Positions 50,072 to 60,125 of a DNA stretch of 64,000 nt are shown here, piece after piece (positions within the stretch are counted from its first letter, which is position 1; every line of letters begins with the position of its first letter). This DNA is from Flavobacterium aeripolare (GTDB lineage: Bacteria > Bacteroidota > Bacteroidia > Flavobacteriales > Flavobacteriaceae): positions 124,001 through 188,000 of the forward strand of contig NZ_JABSNL010000002.1 of the NCBI RefSeq assembly GCF_013294025.1, given 5' to 3'. A program made the position numbers and the translations under genes. The notes below the pieces were generated by a model that worked only from the letters and a program-made list of their open reading frames with translations, was not told the DNA's origin and made no database searches.

Positions 50072-50112
50072 ATAAAAACCCGAAGTCTCGTAAAAGGCTT
50101 CGGGTTTTTTTA
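50072..50112 (+). terminator. Terminator of fabH
   Basis: 11-bp perfect stem (50075-50085 with 50098-50108) and T-run. Confidence 0.88.
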
Positions 50113-50132
50113 TAATTTCATGCAAGCTAATT

Positions 50133-52547
50133 TTACAAGCCACTGCCGCTTTGTGCTTCGTTGCTATCTCTTTGCTTTCTTTCTATTGCTTTATTTTTTC
50201 CGCTACCAAAACGGTAGTTGAATCCTACGTAAACTGTTTGACTTTCCCAGTTGAACTGTCCTTGAGCTTTATAAGGGCGGTCATTATCAAAGGAAAATTG
50301 CATGGTATTGAATACATCGCTAAAACGTGCACTAATGGTTCCGTTCCCTTTTAAAATGCTGTAACTAGTTCCTATATCCATTTTCCACATATCGGCAACA
50401 TTAAACTGAATACTGCGATCTCTCCCACGGTACATTCCAAATAATTGTGCTTTAAAATCTTTGGTAATTTTAAACGTGTTGTTAATTCGAGCATTAAAAG
50501 CAGTCGCATTAATAGCTTCAAAAGCATACGTTCCAGGAGCGATTTCAATAGTTCCTTTTACTTTTTTCTGGTAGGCATCTACACTGATATTTGCACTCCA
50601 CCATTTTTTAAAGTCTAAGTTCCCTGAAACCTCAATTCCGTAAGCATTGTTATTGTCAAAGTTAGCGTAAGAAAGAATTTGTTTGTTTGGGTTTTCAATA
50701 TTAGTAAAAAGGACTCTGGTAATTTCATCTTCAATTCTTCGATAGAAAACACCTGAGGTTATCGAACCTATTTTTGTTTTTCTAGTATAATTTAATTCGA
50801 ATGAATTAGTGAATTGCGGAATCAAGTTTGGATTCCCTTCTGAGTCTAAAGTAGCCGTACTCCATTCTCTAATAGGATTCACTTGGTCAATACTTGGTCT
50901 GTCCACTCTTCGAGAAAAACTCAAGTTAAAAGAGTTGTTCTCACTAGGATTATAATTTAAAAAAGAAGAAGGGTAGATGCTTAAAATATCGTCTTTAAAT
51001 TGTCCGTCATTTTCTGCTAGTTGTTGGAACAAAGCCGTCACATCATATTGTTCTATACGCGCTCCAGCCTGAAAGCTCCATTTTTTCCATTGTTTTCCTA
51101 AAGTTGCGTATCCTGAATAAATATTGCGATCATAAATAAAGTTTGAACCATACATTGCATCTCTATACAAGTTATCGTTTGTCGTTTCATCTCTTAACTC
51201 TAAACCCAACTCTAATTTTACAGTTTCAGTCAGGGGATTCACATAATCTAAGTTAACTATAGTACTCTTGCTTAATACACTAACATCATTTGTAAAGCTG
51301 TTAATCAAACGGCGATCGTCTCTTAATAAGTTAGTGTAAATGGCATTTTCTCTACTACCGTCTTCCCCATAGTTTGCTTCCAACTCTAGTGTGTGACCTT
51401 CTTTTTTAAAATTGTGTTTGTAATCAAAATTGTAAGTTTGTCCTTGATTGTTCTCGCTATTTTGGTATGGTTGTATCAGGTCAACATTGGTGTTATTGGT
51501 GATATAATCGACAGCAGTAGCTCCATTACCCTTTTCTTTATAGAAAACCTGATTAGTGTAGAACGATAAAGTGTTGTTATCGTCTAAGTAATAATCGACA
51601 CCCACTTTTGCCAGATGCGAAGTACTTAAATTATCGAATTTAAATGTCTGGGTACTTTCTCTATTTTCTTCTTGACTGTCGATTATACCTCGATTGTTCT
51701 GGTTCCCGTGATTTAATCCATAATTTCCATAAAAGTTGAATTTTCCATTGCGATAATTAAGATCGAAAGCAGAATTTACTTTGGGCGTTAAGCCAAAGGT
51801 GATTCCGTTATTAATACTTCCGTTAAATCCTATTTTGCTGTTTTTATTCAGGATAATGTTGATGATTCCGCTCATTCCTTCAGGATTGTATTTTGCCGAA
51901 GGATTTGTTATCAACTCAATTTGTTTGATTGAAGCTGACGGAATCTGTTGCAAAATTTGAGATGCATCAATCGTTGACGGTTTTCCATCAATGAGAACTT
52001 TTACATTGGAGTTTCCTCTTAGACTAATTGCATTTGTTTGCGGATCAATACTTACTGACGGCACATTGTTCATGATTTCGCTAGCAGTAGCTCCGGTCGA
52101 AATCAAATCTTGTCCAACGTTGATAATTTTTCGATCAATTTTTTGAACGATAGTCGATTTTTCACTCACAATATTGACGCCTTGTAATTCTATAGCATCT
52201 TCTTCTATGGCGATTGTAGACAAGTTGATAGCTAATTTTTCTGCGGTAATTGTAATTGCTTTACGTACTGTTTTGTAGCCCATGAATTGAAATTCTACCG
52301 TATAATCTTTAGAGTCCAAATTCTTAATTACAAAAGTCCCTTGTTCAGAGGTGATAACGCCATTAACAAATTTATCGGCTGCTTTGACAACTACATTCAC
52401 GTATGACAAGGGTTCGCTGGTTTTCTTGTCAATTACTTTTCCTGTAATTGTCCCTGATTTTTCAGTGAATTCAGGTTTAACTGAGTTCTGAGCTTGCATC
52501 GAAAGCATTGTTCCGAATAAACAAACAACTAATAGTTTGATTTTCAT
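50133..52547 (-). CDS. TonB-dependent receptor with carboxypeptidase-like regulatory domain
   Basis: 804 residues from ATG 52547. A signal peptide (about 1-19, ending MQAQ) is followed by a carboxypeptidase-regulatory-like module (GTITGKVIDKKTSEPLSYVNVVVK, FQFMGYKTVRKA), a plug domain (ISLRGNSNVKVLIDGKPSTID, IKQIELITNPSAKY, GIINIILNKNS) and a beta-barrel (about 230-800). It belongs to the OMP_b-brl_3 type. Its leader carries ATCA repeats up to the start codon (52547-52576). The longer frame from 52649 would put the signal peptide inside the protein, so I reject it. Confidence 0.88.
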   Translation of the reverse strand: MKIKLLVVCLFGTMLSMQAQNSVKPEFTEKSGTITGKVIDKKTSEPLSYVNVVVKAADKFVNGVITSEQGTFVIKNLDSKDYTVEFQFMGYKTVRKAITITAEKLAINLSTIAIEEDAIELQGVNIVSEKSTIVQKIDRKIINVGQDLISTGATASEIMNNVPSVSIDPQTNAISLRGNSNVKVLIDGKPSTIDASQILQQIPSASIKQIELITNPSAKYNPEGMSGIINIILNKNSKIGFNGSINNGITFGLTPKVNSAFDLNYRNGKFNFYGNYGLNHGNQNNRGIIDSQEENRESTQTFKFDNLSTSHLAKVGVDYYLDDNNTLSFYTNQVFYKEKGNGATAVDYITNNTNVDLIQPYQNSENNQGQTYNFDYKHNFKKEGHTLELEANYGEDGSRENAIYTNLLRDDRRLINSFTNDVSVLSKSTIVNLDYVNPLTETVKLELGLELRDETTNDNLYRDAMYGSNFIYDRNIYSGYATLGKQWKKWSFQAGARIEQYDVTALFQQLAENDGQFKDDILSIYPSSFLNYNPSENNSFNLSFSRRVDRPSIDQVNPIREWSTATLDSEGNPNLIPQFTNSFELNYTRKTKIGSITSGVFYRRIEDEITRVLFTNIENPNKQILSYANFDNNNAYGIEVSGNLDFKKWWSANISVDAYQKKVKGTIEIAPGTYAFEAINATAFNARINNTFKITKDFKAQLFGMYRGRDRSIQFNVADMWKMDIGTSYSILKGNGTISARFSDVFNTMQFSFDNDRPYKAQGQFNWESQTVYVGFNYRFGSGKNKAIERKQRDSNEAQSGSGL

Positions 52548-52576
52548 GATTGATTGATTTTGATTGATTGATTGAT
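52547..52576 (-). repeat. ATCA tetranucleotide repeat in a TonB receptor leader
   Basis: On the minus strand: four ATCA units, AA, then three ATCA units, the last A being the A of the start codon. See findings. Confidence 0.8.
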
Positions 52577-52985
52577 TTTTCAAAGGTATTGTTTTAATCA
52601 TAATATTATGCAATACATAGTACTGTTTTATATAATTAATTTGAATCATATAATTAGTTTAAAAGTGCTGATAAATAAGGCTGTCATTCGAATAAAAAAA
52701 TTTTGAATTATTTCTCAATCAAAATTAATTTATAGGTAAAAACTTATATTATATGAATTCTGCAGCTATTTAAAAGCGCTTTTTTTTAATACGTTTATCA
52801 TTATGAAATTTGGCTTTGGGCGTAGTGACATTCGAAAAATATTATTTTGAATCTTATGAAAAACCAAATAAGGGAAAGTAGAGCAGGATTATGACTGTTA
52901 TTTTGACAATTTTAAAGTCTAAAAATGATTTTTTAAGGTCAAATTAGTTAATTAGAATTATCTTTGCATTTCTAAAATTATATTC
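52577..52985. other. Intergenic region between divergent TonB receptor and argS genes
   Basis: About 400 AT-rich bases. It holds the argS -7 box (52959-52966) and no credible gene. The receptor promoter was not recognised. Confidence 0.6.
52959..52966 (+). promoter_or_regulatory. -7 box for argS
   Basis: TATCTTTG, 20 bases before the ATG at 52986. Confidence 0.55.
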
Positions 52986-54764
52986 ATGACATTACCAGAA
53001 ATTCTTACACCATCTATTGAGAAAGCAATTAAAGCTTTATTTGACGTTGCCATTGACAAAGTTGAATTTCAAACTACTCGGAAAGAATTTGAAGGAGACA
53101 TAACAATGGTTATTTTTCCTTTATTAAAAGTAGTGAAGAGTAATCCTGTAGAATTAGGAAATAAAATAGGGAATTATTTAGTCGAAAACCTTGATGAGGT
53201 GAGTAGATTCAATGTAGTTTCGGGCTTTTTAAACATTGTTATTTCAGATGCTTATTACCTTAATTTCTTCAACGGAATTAGATCAAACGAGCAGTACGGT
53301 TTTGTAACGCCTAATCCAGAGGATAAAGCAATTATGGTCGAATATTCTTCACCTAATACTAACAAACCTTTGCACTTAGGTCACGTGCGTAATAACCTTT
53401 TGGGATATTCAGTAGCCGAAATAATCAAAGCGTCAGGTAAAAAAGTATACAAAACACAAATCATCAACGATAGAGGAATTCATATTTGCAAATCGATGTT
53501 GGCTTGGCAAAAGTTTGGTAACGGTGAAACGCCTGAATCTACTAATCAAAAAGGAGACAAGCTAGTAGGAAACTACTATGTGAAATTTGATAAAGTTTAC
53601 AAAGAAGAGATTACTCAGTTAATGAGTGAAGGTAAAACGGAAGAAGAGGCTAAAAAGCAAGCGCCAATTATCCTTGAAGCACAAGAAATGCTGCAAAAAT
53701 GGGAAGCTGGAGATGCTGAGGTAAAAGCGCTTTGGGAAAAAATGAACCAATGGGTTTATGACGGTTTTGCGATTACTTATAAAAACTTAGGAGTAGATTT
53801 TGATAAATATTACTACGAAAGCAATACTTACCTGCTAGGAAAAGATGTTGTAAACATAGGTCTTGAAAAAGGAATTTTTGAGAAAGATCCTGATGGTTCG
53901 GTTTGGATTGACTTGACTGATGAAGGTTTAGATCGCAAGATTGTACTTCGCTCTGATGGGACTGCAGTTTATATGACGCAAGATATAGGTACAGCGATCC
54001 AGCGTGTAAAAGACATGCCTGATGTAGGTGGGATGGTATACACGGTAGGAAACGAACAAGATTATCACTTTAAAGTATTGTTTTTAATCTTGAAAAAATT
54101 GGGATTTGACTGGGCTTCAAGCTTGAATCATTTATCATATGGAATGGTAGATTTACCATCTGGAAAAATGAAAAGTCGTGAAGGAACAGTAGTTGATGCT
54201 GATGACTTGATGAACGAAATGACAACGACTGCTCAAAAAATCTCTGAAGATTTAGGAAAGTTAGACAGCTATTCAGATGATGAAAAATTAGCTTTATATA
54301 GTACAATTGGTCTAGGTGCTTTGAAATATTATATTTTGAAAGTAGATCCAAAAAAGCGTATTCTTTTTAATCCTGAAGAATCAGTTGATTTTGCTGGAAA
54401 TACAGGTCCGTTTATTCAGTACACCTATGCTAGAATTCAATCGATCATTCGTAAAGCCAATTTTGATTTCTCAGGAAATTCAGGAATGGTTGAATTGCAT
54501 GATAAAGAGAAGCAACTGTTAAAGCAAATTGAATTATTTCCAGAAGTAATTCAGAACGCTGCGCACAATCACAGTCCGGCTTTATTAGCTAATTATACTT
54601 ATGATTTAGTTCGTGAGTACAATTCGTTCTATCAAGCAGTGCCTATTTTAGGAGAAGAGGAGGCTAGTAAAAAGATTTTTAGAGTACAACTTTCTAAGAA
54701 AGTAGCTGATGTTATTGCTGCTTCATTCAAATTATTAGGGATTAACGTTCCTGAGAGAATGTAA
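52986..54764 (+). CDS. argS: Arginyl-tRNA synthetase
   Basis: The 592-residue class I synthetase has an N-terminal Arg-tRNA-recognition domain (about 1-100), SSPNTNKPLHLGHVRNN (HIGH-type HLGH at 130-133), and MKSREGTVVDADDLM as the KMSKS-like loop. DALR-type helices with IQYTYARIQSI end the protein. It charges tRNA-Arg. Length is normal. Monocistronic with terminator. Confidence 0.96.
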   Translation: MTLPEILTPSIEKAIKALFDVAIDKVEFQTTRKEFEGDITMVIFPLLKVVKSNPVELGNKIGNYLVENLDEVSRFNVVSGFLNIVISDAYYLNFFNGIRSNEQYGFVTPNPEDKAIMVEYSSPNTNKPLHLGHVRNNLLGYSVAEIIKASGKKVYKTQIINDRGIHICKSMLAWQKFGNGETPESTNQKGDKLVGNYYVKFDKVYKEEITQLMSEGKTEEEAKKQAPIILEAQEMLQKWEAGDAEVKALWEKMNQWVYDGFAITYKNLGVDFDKYYYESNTYLLGKDVVNIGLEKGIFEKDPDGSVWIDLTDEGLDRKIVLRSDGTAVYMTQDIGTAIQRVKDMPDVGGMVYTVGNEQDYHFKVLFLILKKLGFDWASSLNHLSYGMVDLPSGKMKSREGTVVDADDLMNEMTTTAQKISEDLGKLDSYSDDEKLALYSTIGLGALKYYILKVDPKKRILFNPEESVDFAGNTGPFIQYTYARIQSIIRKANFDFSGNSGMVELHDKEKQLLKQIELFPEVIQNAAHNHSPALLANYTYDLVREYNSFYQAVPILGEEEASKKIFRVQLSKKVADVIAASFKLLGINVPERM

Positions 54765-54786
54765 TGGATTCATACAAATAGTTAAA

Positions 54787-54820
54787 GGCGCCGATAATTT
54801 TATAATTATCGGCGTTTTTA
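54787..54820 (+). terminator. Terminator of argS
   Basis: 11-bp stem (54789-54799 with 54804-54814) and T-rich tail. Confidence 0.88.
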
Positions 54821-55076
54821 TTTTCAAGGAAGACATAGTATGTTACTTTAAACGCTGTTACTATCCCATGGCTATTAAAATAAAAAAATCCTGATTTGTT
54901 GCTTGGTTGTTTCCTGTTTTATTGAGATCAGTTGTATTTTTTTTATCGAAAATTAATCTGATTGCTTCATTTTATTGAATGTTTAAAACACAGTAAAACT
55001 TTGTTTCTTTGCTACTTTGAGCCTTTGTACCTACAGAACTTTATATTATATTTGCAATTCCTAAAACAACAATTAC
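54821..55076. other. Intergenic region with the ffh promoter
   Basis: About 255 bases without a credible gene. TTG at 55025-55027 and TATATTTG at 55047-55054 form the only recognised signal. Confidence 0.6.
55025..55054 (+). promoter_or_regulatory. Promoter of ffh
   Basis: TTG 55025-55027 with TATATTTG 55047-55054, 19-base spacer, 22 bases before the ATG; a near-ideal Bacteroidota promoter. Confidence 0.75.
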
Positions 55077-56432
55077 ATGTTCGATAATTTAAGCGATAAA
55101 CTAGATAAAGCCTTTCATATATTAAAAGGGCACGGAAAAATAACTGAAGTAAACGTAGCTGACACTTTAAAAGAGGTTCGTCGTGCGTTACTTGACGCCG
55201 ATGTTAACTTTAAAATTGCTAAAGATTTTACTACTAAAGTAAAAGAAAAAGCATTGGGGCAAGACGTTTTAACAACGCTTCAACCAGGGCAACTGTTAGT
55301 AAAACTTGTAAAAGATGAATTGACAGAATTGATGGGTGGTGATGTAGCAGGAATTAATCTTTCTGGTACGCCTACTGTTATCTTGATGTCAGGTTTACAA
55401 GGATCAGGTAAAACTACTTTCTCAGGGAAATTAGCAAACTACTTGCAAACTAAGAAAGCTAAGAAACCACTTTTGGTAGCTTGTGATATTTATCGTCCAG
55501 CGGCAATCCAGCAGTTATATGTTGTAGGAGATTCTATAGGTGTTGAGGTATACTCAGAGCCTGAGAATAAAAATCCAGTTGAAATTGCACAAAATGCAAT
55601 TAAGCATGCTAAGGCAAATGGATTCAATGTTGTTATTGTCGATACTGCAGGACGTCTTGCTGTAGATAAAGAAATGATGGACGAAATTGCATTAGTTCAT
55701 AAAGCAATTCAACCACAAGAGACTTTATTTGTTGTGGATGCCATGACAGGACAAGATGCGGTTAATACAGCAAAAGCGTTCAACGATATCTTGAATTTTG
55801 ACGGAGTTGTACTGACTAAGTTAGATGGTGATACTCGTGGAGGAGCTGCTTTATCTATTAAAACTGTTGTTAACAAACCAATTAAATTTGTAGGTACTGG
55901 AGAAAAAATGGAAGCACTAGATGTTTTTTATCCTGTGCGTATGGCAGAGCGTATCCTAGGAATGGGAGATGTTGTGTCTTTAGTGGAAAGAGCACAAGAG
56001 CAGTTTGACGAAGAGGAGGCTAGAAAAATCCAAAAGAAGATTGCTAAAAACGAATTTGGTTTTGATGATTTCTTGTCACAAATTCAGCAAGTTAAAAAAA
56101 TGGGTAATATGAAAGACTTGGTAGGAATGATACCAGGTGCTTCAAAAGCAATGAAAGATGTCGAAATTGAAGATGATGCTTTCAAACATATAGAAGCGAT
56201 TATTCACTCAATGACTCCAATTGAAAGGAGCAAGCCATCTGTGATCGATGTGAAAAGAAAAGCGCGAATTGCTAAGGGATCTGGAACAAAAATTGAGCAA
56301 GTAAATCAATTGATGAAACAGTTTGAGCAAATGAGCAAAATGATGAAAATGATGCAAGGTCCGGGAGGAAAAAATTTAATGAAAATGATGGGCGGAATGA
56401 AAGGCGGTATGCCTGGAGGAATGCCAAAATAA
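55077..56432 (+). CDS. ffh: Signal recognition particle protein Ffh
   Basis: The 451-residue protein has the helical N domain, the SRP GTPase with GLQGSGKTT (106-114), RPAAIQQL, DTAGRL, TKLDGDTRGGA and GTGEKMEAL, and a methionine-rich M domain at the C-terminus (MMKMMQGPGGKNLMKMMGG). With 4.5S RNA and FtsY it targets nascent membrane proteins. Length is usual. Terminates with a strong hairpin before folD. Confidence 0.96.
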   Translation: MFDNLSDKLDKAFHILKGHGKITEVNVADTLKEVRRALLDADVNFKIAKDFTTKVKEKALGQDVLTTLQPGQLLVKLVKDELTELMGGDVAGINLSGTPTVILMSGLQGSGKTTFSGKLANYLQTKKAKKPLLVACDIYRPAAIQQLYVVGDSIGVEVYSEPENKNPVEIAQNAIKHAKANGFNVVIVDTAGRLAVDKEMMDEIALVHKAIQPQETLFVVDAMTGQDAVNTAKAFNDILNFDGVVLTKLDGDTRGGAALSIKTVVNKPIKFVGTGEKMEALDVFYPVRMAERILGMGDVVSLVERAQEQFDEEEARKIQKKIAKNEFGFDDFLSQIQQVKKMGNMKDLVGMIPGASKAMKDVEIEDDAFKHIEAIIHSMTPIERSKPSVIDVKRKARIAKGSGTKIEQVNQLMKQFEQMSKMMKMMQGPGGKNLMKMMGGMKGGMPGGMPK

Positions 56433-56433
56433 T

Positions 56434-56480
56434 ATTTTAAGGTTTAAGATTCTGTACGGAATTTTAAACCTTAAATTTTT
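56434..56480 (+). terminator. Terminator of ffh
   Basis: A 16-base left arm (56437-56452) pairs with 56459-56474 with one G-T wobble, loop TGTACG, then TTTTT. Confidence 0.85.
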
Positions 56481-56576
56481 GCTACAAATTACAACAACTA
56501 CTATTCGGTTTTACAATTTTTAGGTACTTATGAGGGAGGACTTTTAAATTTCTAAAATTTTAAACTACATTAAAAA

Positions 56577-57461
56577 ATGCAACTACTAGACGGAAAAAAA
56601 ACTGCAGAAGACATTAAAGGCGAAATTGCTATTGAGGTACAAAAAATGATTAAAAACGGGGAAAAAGTGCCTCATCTTGCCGCAGTTATTGTGGGGAATG
56701 ATGGCGCAAGTTTAACTTACGTAGGAAGTAAAGTGAAGGCCTGCGAAAGAGTAGGGTTTGAATCTACTTTAGTAAAAATGCCTAGCACAACATCAGAAAC
56801 GGAATTGCTTAAAAAAATTAAGGAATTAAACGAAGATGATAATATCGATGGATTCATTGTTCAATTGCCATTACCTGTTCAAATTGATGAGCAAAAGGTA
56901 TTGATGGCAGTTGATCCAAGCAAAGATGTTGACGGTTTTCACCCAGAGAACTTTGGGAAAATGGCCTTAGATATGAGTACATTTATTCCTGCAACACCTT
57001 TTGGGATTTTAGAATTATTAGAACGTTATGGTGTCGAAACTCAAGGAAAGCACACTGTTGTTATAGGGCGTAGCCATATTGTAGGACGACCAATGAGTAT
57101 CTTAATGGGTAGAAAGGGTTTTCCTGGAAACTCTACAGTGACATTAACACATAGTTATACAAAGAATATTGCTCAAATTACCACACAAGCAGATATCATC
57201 ATCACAGCGTTAGGGGTTCCTAATTATCTTAAAGCAGAAATGGTTAAAGATGGTGCTGTCGTAATTGATGTGGGTATTACACGTGTAAGTGATGATACAA
57301 ATGCAAAAGGATATGTTATTACTGGTGATGTTGACTTTGAAAATGTAAGTAAAAAAGCGAGTTTTATCACACCAGTTCCTGGAGGTGTTGGTCCAATGAC
57401 TATTGCGATGTTAATGAAAAATACTTTATTAGCTAGAGAAATGAAAATGGCTAAATTATAA
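56577..57461 (+). CDS. folD: Bifunctional methylenetetrahydrofolate dehydrogenase/cyclohydrolase
   Basis: The 294-residue enzyme has YVGSKVKACERVGF (catalytic Tyr48 and Lys52), DGFIVQLPLPVQID, DVDGFHPENFGKM, PATPFGILELL, VIGRSHIVGRPM and VPGGVGPMTIAML, the FolD signatures. It interconverts 5,10-methylene- and 10-formyl-tetrahydrofolate with NADP. The end carries a hairpin terminator at once after the stop codon. Confidence 0.96.
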   Translation: MQLLDGKKTAEDIKGEIAIEVQKMIKNGEKVPHLAAVIVGNDGASLTYVGSKVKACERVGFESTLVKMPSTTSETELLKKIKELNEDDNIDGFIVQLPLPVQIDEQKVLMAVDPSKDVDGFHPENFGKMALDMSTFIPATPFGILELLERYGVETQGKHTVVIGRSHIVGRPMSILMGRKGFPGNSTVTLTHSYTKNIAQITTQADIIITALGVPNYLKAEMVKDGAVVIDVGITRVSDDTNAKGYVITGDVDFENVSKKASFITPVPGGVGPMTIAMLMKNTLLAREMKMAKL

Positions 57462-57470
57462 GAACTATCT

Positions 57471-57500
57471 AAACCTACTCTAACGAGTAGGTTTTTTTTT
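57471..57500 (+). terminator. Terminator of folD
   Basis: 10-bp stem (57471-57480 with 57485-57494), loop TAAC, then T-run. Confidence 0.88.
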
Positions 57501-57677
57501 GGTATTAAATAAAACATAAAAAACCAACAGTACAGAGTTGGCCTTAGAAATAAACAATACTTTTGTGCCACTTAAAAAAGAGACTTACCTAATGGACGAT
57601 TATTATTCGAAAATGTTTAACTAAATGTGGCCCTTGATCAATTTCAAGAGGCTATACTAATACTATAGAATTTTGAA

Positions 57678-58604
57678 ATGAGAGCTTTTTACAAAAACAA
57701 CAATGGATTAATTGAGGTGGCTGAATGGTTTCCTAACAGCTGGATAAATATTGAGTGTCCATCTCCTGATGAAAAACGATATTTACTGGAAGAACTACAA
57801 ATTCCAGAAGCTTTTTACAACGATATTGAAGACATAGACGAAAGACCACGTATTGAGGTCGAAAACGGCTGGACGCTTATTATTATGCGTATACCAGTGA
57901 AAAGTAATGATATAAAATTACCTTTTCATACCATTCCAGTAGGCGTGGTTTTTAAAGGAGAGGTATGCGTGACAATTAGCTTTTATAAAACGGAAATGCT
58001 CACTGACTTTGTCGCTTATACTAAGAGAAAAAACATTGATTTAAAAGATAATTTTGATTTGGTTCTACGTCTTTTATTATCCTCTAGCGTCTGGTACTTG
58101 AAATATTTAAAACTAGTCAATCAGAAGATTAGGCTAGCCGAAGACAACTTAGAGAAATCCATAAAAAATCAAGAGTTACAAGCTTTACTGCAAATTGAGA
58201 AATGCTTGGTATTTTTTATGACTTCTTTAAAAGGGAATGATATTTTATTGCACCGCATAAAAAATATAAAATCACAGAGAGAAACGTACGATTCTGATTT
58301 ATTAGAAGATGTCGAAATCGAATTGCGACAAGCACAAGAAACTACTAATATTTATAGTGATATTTTGACAGGAACCATGGATGCTTATGCGTCTGTGATA
58401 TCTAATAATATGAATACCATAATGAAGCAGATGACGTCGATTTCGATCATACTCATGATTCCTACAGTGATCGCTAGTTTTTACGGTATGAACGTTCCTA
58501 ATGCTTTACAAGACAATCCTATGGGTTTGTGGATACTGGTGTTGATTTCGATTTTGTTATCTGCTGTGGGTGTGTTTCTTTTTAAAAGAAGAAGATGGTT
58601 TTAA
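57678..58604 (+). CDS. corA: CorA family magnesium/divalent cation channel
   Basis: The 308-residue protein has a soluble N-terminal alpha/beta domain and a long helix (about 140-250), then two C-terminal membrane helices. The second-last loop holds GMN (270-272) in ASFYGMNVPNALQ, the selectivity signature of CorA. It lets Mg2+ (or Co2+/Ni2+) in. Basic residues (FKRRRWF) end the protein on the cytosolic side. Convergent with the SusD gene. Confidence 0.94.
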   Translation: MRAFYKNNNGLIEVAEWFPNSWINIECPSPDEKRYLLEELQIPEAFYNDIEDIDERPRIEVENGWTLIIMRIPVKSNDIKLPFHTIPVGVVFKGEVCVTISFYKTEMLTDFVAYTKRKNIDLKDNFDLVLRLLLSSSVWYLKYLKLVNQKIRLAEDNLEKSIKNQELQALLQIEKCLVFFMTSLKGNDILLHRIKNIKSQRETYDSDLLEDVEIELRQAQETTNIYSDILTGTMDAYASVISNNMNTIMKQMTSISIILMIPTVIASFYGMNVPNALQDNPMGLWILVLISILLSAVGVFLFKRRRWF

Positions 58605-58656
58605 AAGGTGGAACTTTTGCTTTGTTTTCGAAAAATAAAAAATAAAAATTAATACA

Positions 58657-58698
58657 AAATAAAAGAGAGGATATATTGCTATATCCTCTCTTTTATTT
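58657..58698. terminator. Bidirectional 19-bp terminator between corA and the SusD gene
   Basis: Arms 58657-58675 and 58680-58698 are perfect reverse complements; four-base loop TTGC. A- and T-runs on both sides serve both convergent genes. Confidence 0.88.
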
Positions 58699-58721
58699 AA
58701 AACAGAAACTACTTTTTTAAA

Positions 58722-60122
58722 TTAGTACCCTGCATTTTGTTTTGTGTTTGCATTAGCATTAGTTTCCACTAATGGAATAGGGAAAGCATATTTATAGCTA
58801 CCAAAAAGGATTGCCCCTTTGTCATCATAGGTTTGCTTTAACGCATCAACAATAGGCATGTTTTGCTTTGTTCTAGCGATATCATCAAATCTAAACCCTT
58901 CAAAAGCTAACTCTTTGCGACGCTCATTTAAAATGTCATTACGAGTCACTGTAGTGTAAGCAGCAGCACCTCTATTAGTAGCAATTGAGTTGATCGAAGT
59001 TAGAACGGTTGCATCTGCATTGTTAATCATGAAAGAAGCTTCAGCATTAACTAATACCATTTCTTCAAAACGAATTAAAGGAACATTTGATTCAAAGGCG
59101 ATAAATTTACCCACGTTTCTTAATCTGTTTTTGCCATCAATAGCTAACATTGCCGTAGTTCCTCTAACGTCAGTTTTACTGAAAAGATTCTTGAAGTTGT
59201 CTAAAACAACAATGTCTCCATAAGTAGTTGATGCGTAGATGTTGTACAACCCATCGATAGAATTGTTATCGTTATCTCTAAATGCCAATTCAAAAATAGT
59301 GTTGATAGGCTTAGGGATAGTGTAGGTATTTACAAACTCACTAGCTTGTGCAATACGTTTACCGTTTATTGTTGCTTGCTTCATTGCATCGCTTGATGCT
59401 TGTTTACCAATTGCCCAATCCTCAAAATACAATGCTACTCTCGCTTTAAGACCATTTACAGCTGGTGTTGTCACCGTTTCTGTAGAATCGTCTAATTCTG
59501 CATCCATCAAAGTTAAGGCTTTGTCTAAATCAGCATAGATGAAGTTTTTAACTTCTCCTACTGTATTTCTAGCCGGACTTAAATTAGCGCTTTTAAACTC
59601 AGTAATGTACGCAACACCATCAGCAGATAATCCGCCACCGTTTACGTTTTGCTGACCATATAAGCGAAGTAAATCATAATGAGCTAAAGCTCTTAACATC
59701 AAAGCTTGCCCTTTGTAATAGTTGATTTGAGCAGTTTCCTCCGCATTTGCTCCTGTAATAGTTGTGTTAATTACAAGATTAGTACTTGATACTACGGCAT
59801 ATATTTGAGTAAAAGTATCTCTAGCGTAGCCGTCAGAGTTTACCATATCCATAGATCCTGGAGTTACAAAACGTCCAGAGTTTCCAGTTGAAAAGGCATT
59901 GTCAGAGCGTACGTCACCAAAGACTAACATGTCACGACCATAGTAAAACTCACTAGTCATTCTATTGTAAGCTCCAGAAAGTACTAATCTCAAGTCGTTA
60001 GCAGATTTAATTGTTGTTACCTCTTTATTAACTGTCAATGTTGGGTCTAAATCTGAATCATCGCATGAAGCTACTGTAAGCAGTAGGGACAATGCTAATA
60101 TGCTTTTTGTTATTATTTTCAT
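58722..60122 (-). CDS. RagB/SusD family nutrient-uptake lipoprotein
   Basis: The 466-residue lipoprotein has a lipobox at TVASC (Cys20) followed at once by acidic DDSDLD, an outer-surface export signal pattern described in this class of bacteria. The body has the TPR-like helices of SusD: LRLVLSGAYNRM, YKGQALMLRALAHYDLLRLYG, NGLKARVALYFEDW and LNERRKELAFEGFRFDDIARTKQ near the end. It caps the partner SusC and binds a polymer or oligomer. Separated by 3 bases from the SusC stop, so the pair is one operon. Confidence 0.95.
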   Translation of the reverse strand: MKIITKSILALSLLLTVASCDDSDLDPTLTVNKEVTTIKSANDLRLVLSGAYNRMTSEFYYGRDMLVFGDVRSDNAFSTGNSGRFVTPGSMDMVNSDGYARDTFTQIYAVVSSTNLVINTTITGANAEETAQINYYKGQALMLRALAHYDLLRLYGQQNVNGGGLSADGVAYITEFKSANLSPARNTVGEVKNFIYADLDKALTLMDAELDDSTETVTTPAVNGLKARVALYFEDWAIGKQASSDAMKQATINGKRIAQASEFVNTYTIPKPINTIFELAFRDNDNNSIDGLYNIYASTTYGDIVVLDNFKNLFSKTDVRGTTAMLAIDGKNRLRNVGKFIAFESNVPLIRFEEMVLVNAEASFMINNADATVLTSINSIATNRGAAAYTTVTRNDILNERRKELAFEGFRFDDIARTKQNMPIVDALKQTYDDKGAILFGSYKYAFPIPLVETNANANTKQNAGY

Positions 60123-60125
60123 TTC

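Noticed and set aside
52547..52576. CRISPR or satellite array
   Set aside because: Units are four bases long without spacers; it is a simple tetranucleotide tract.
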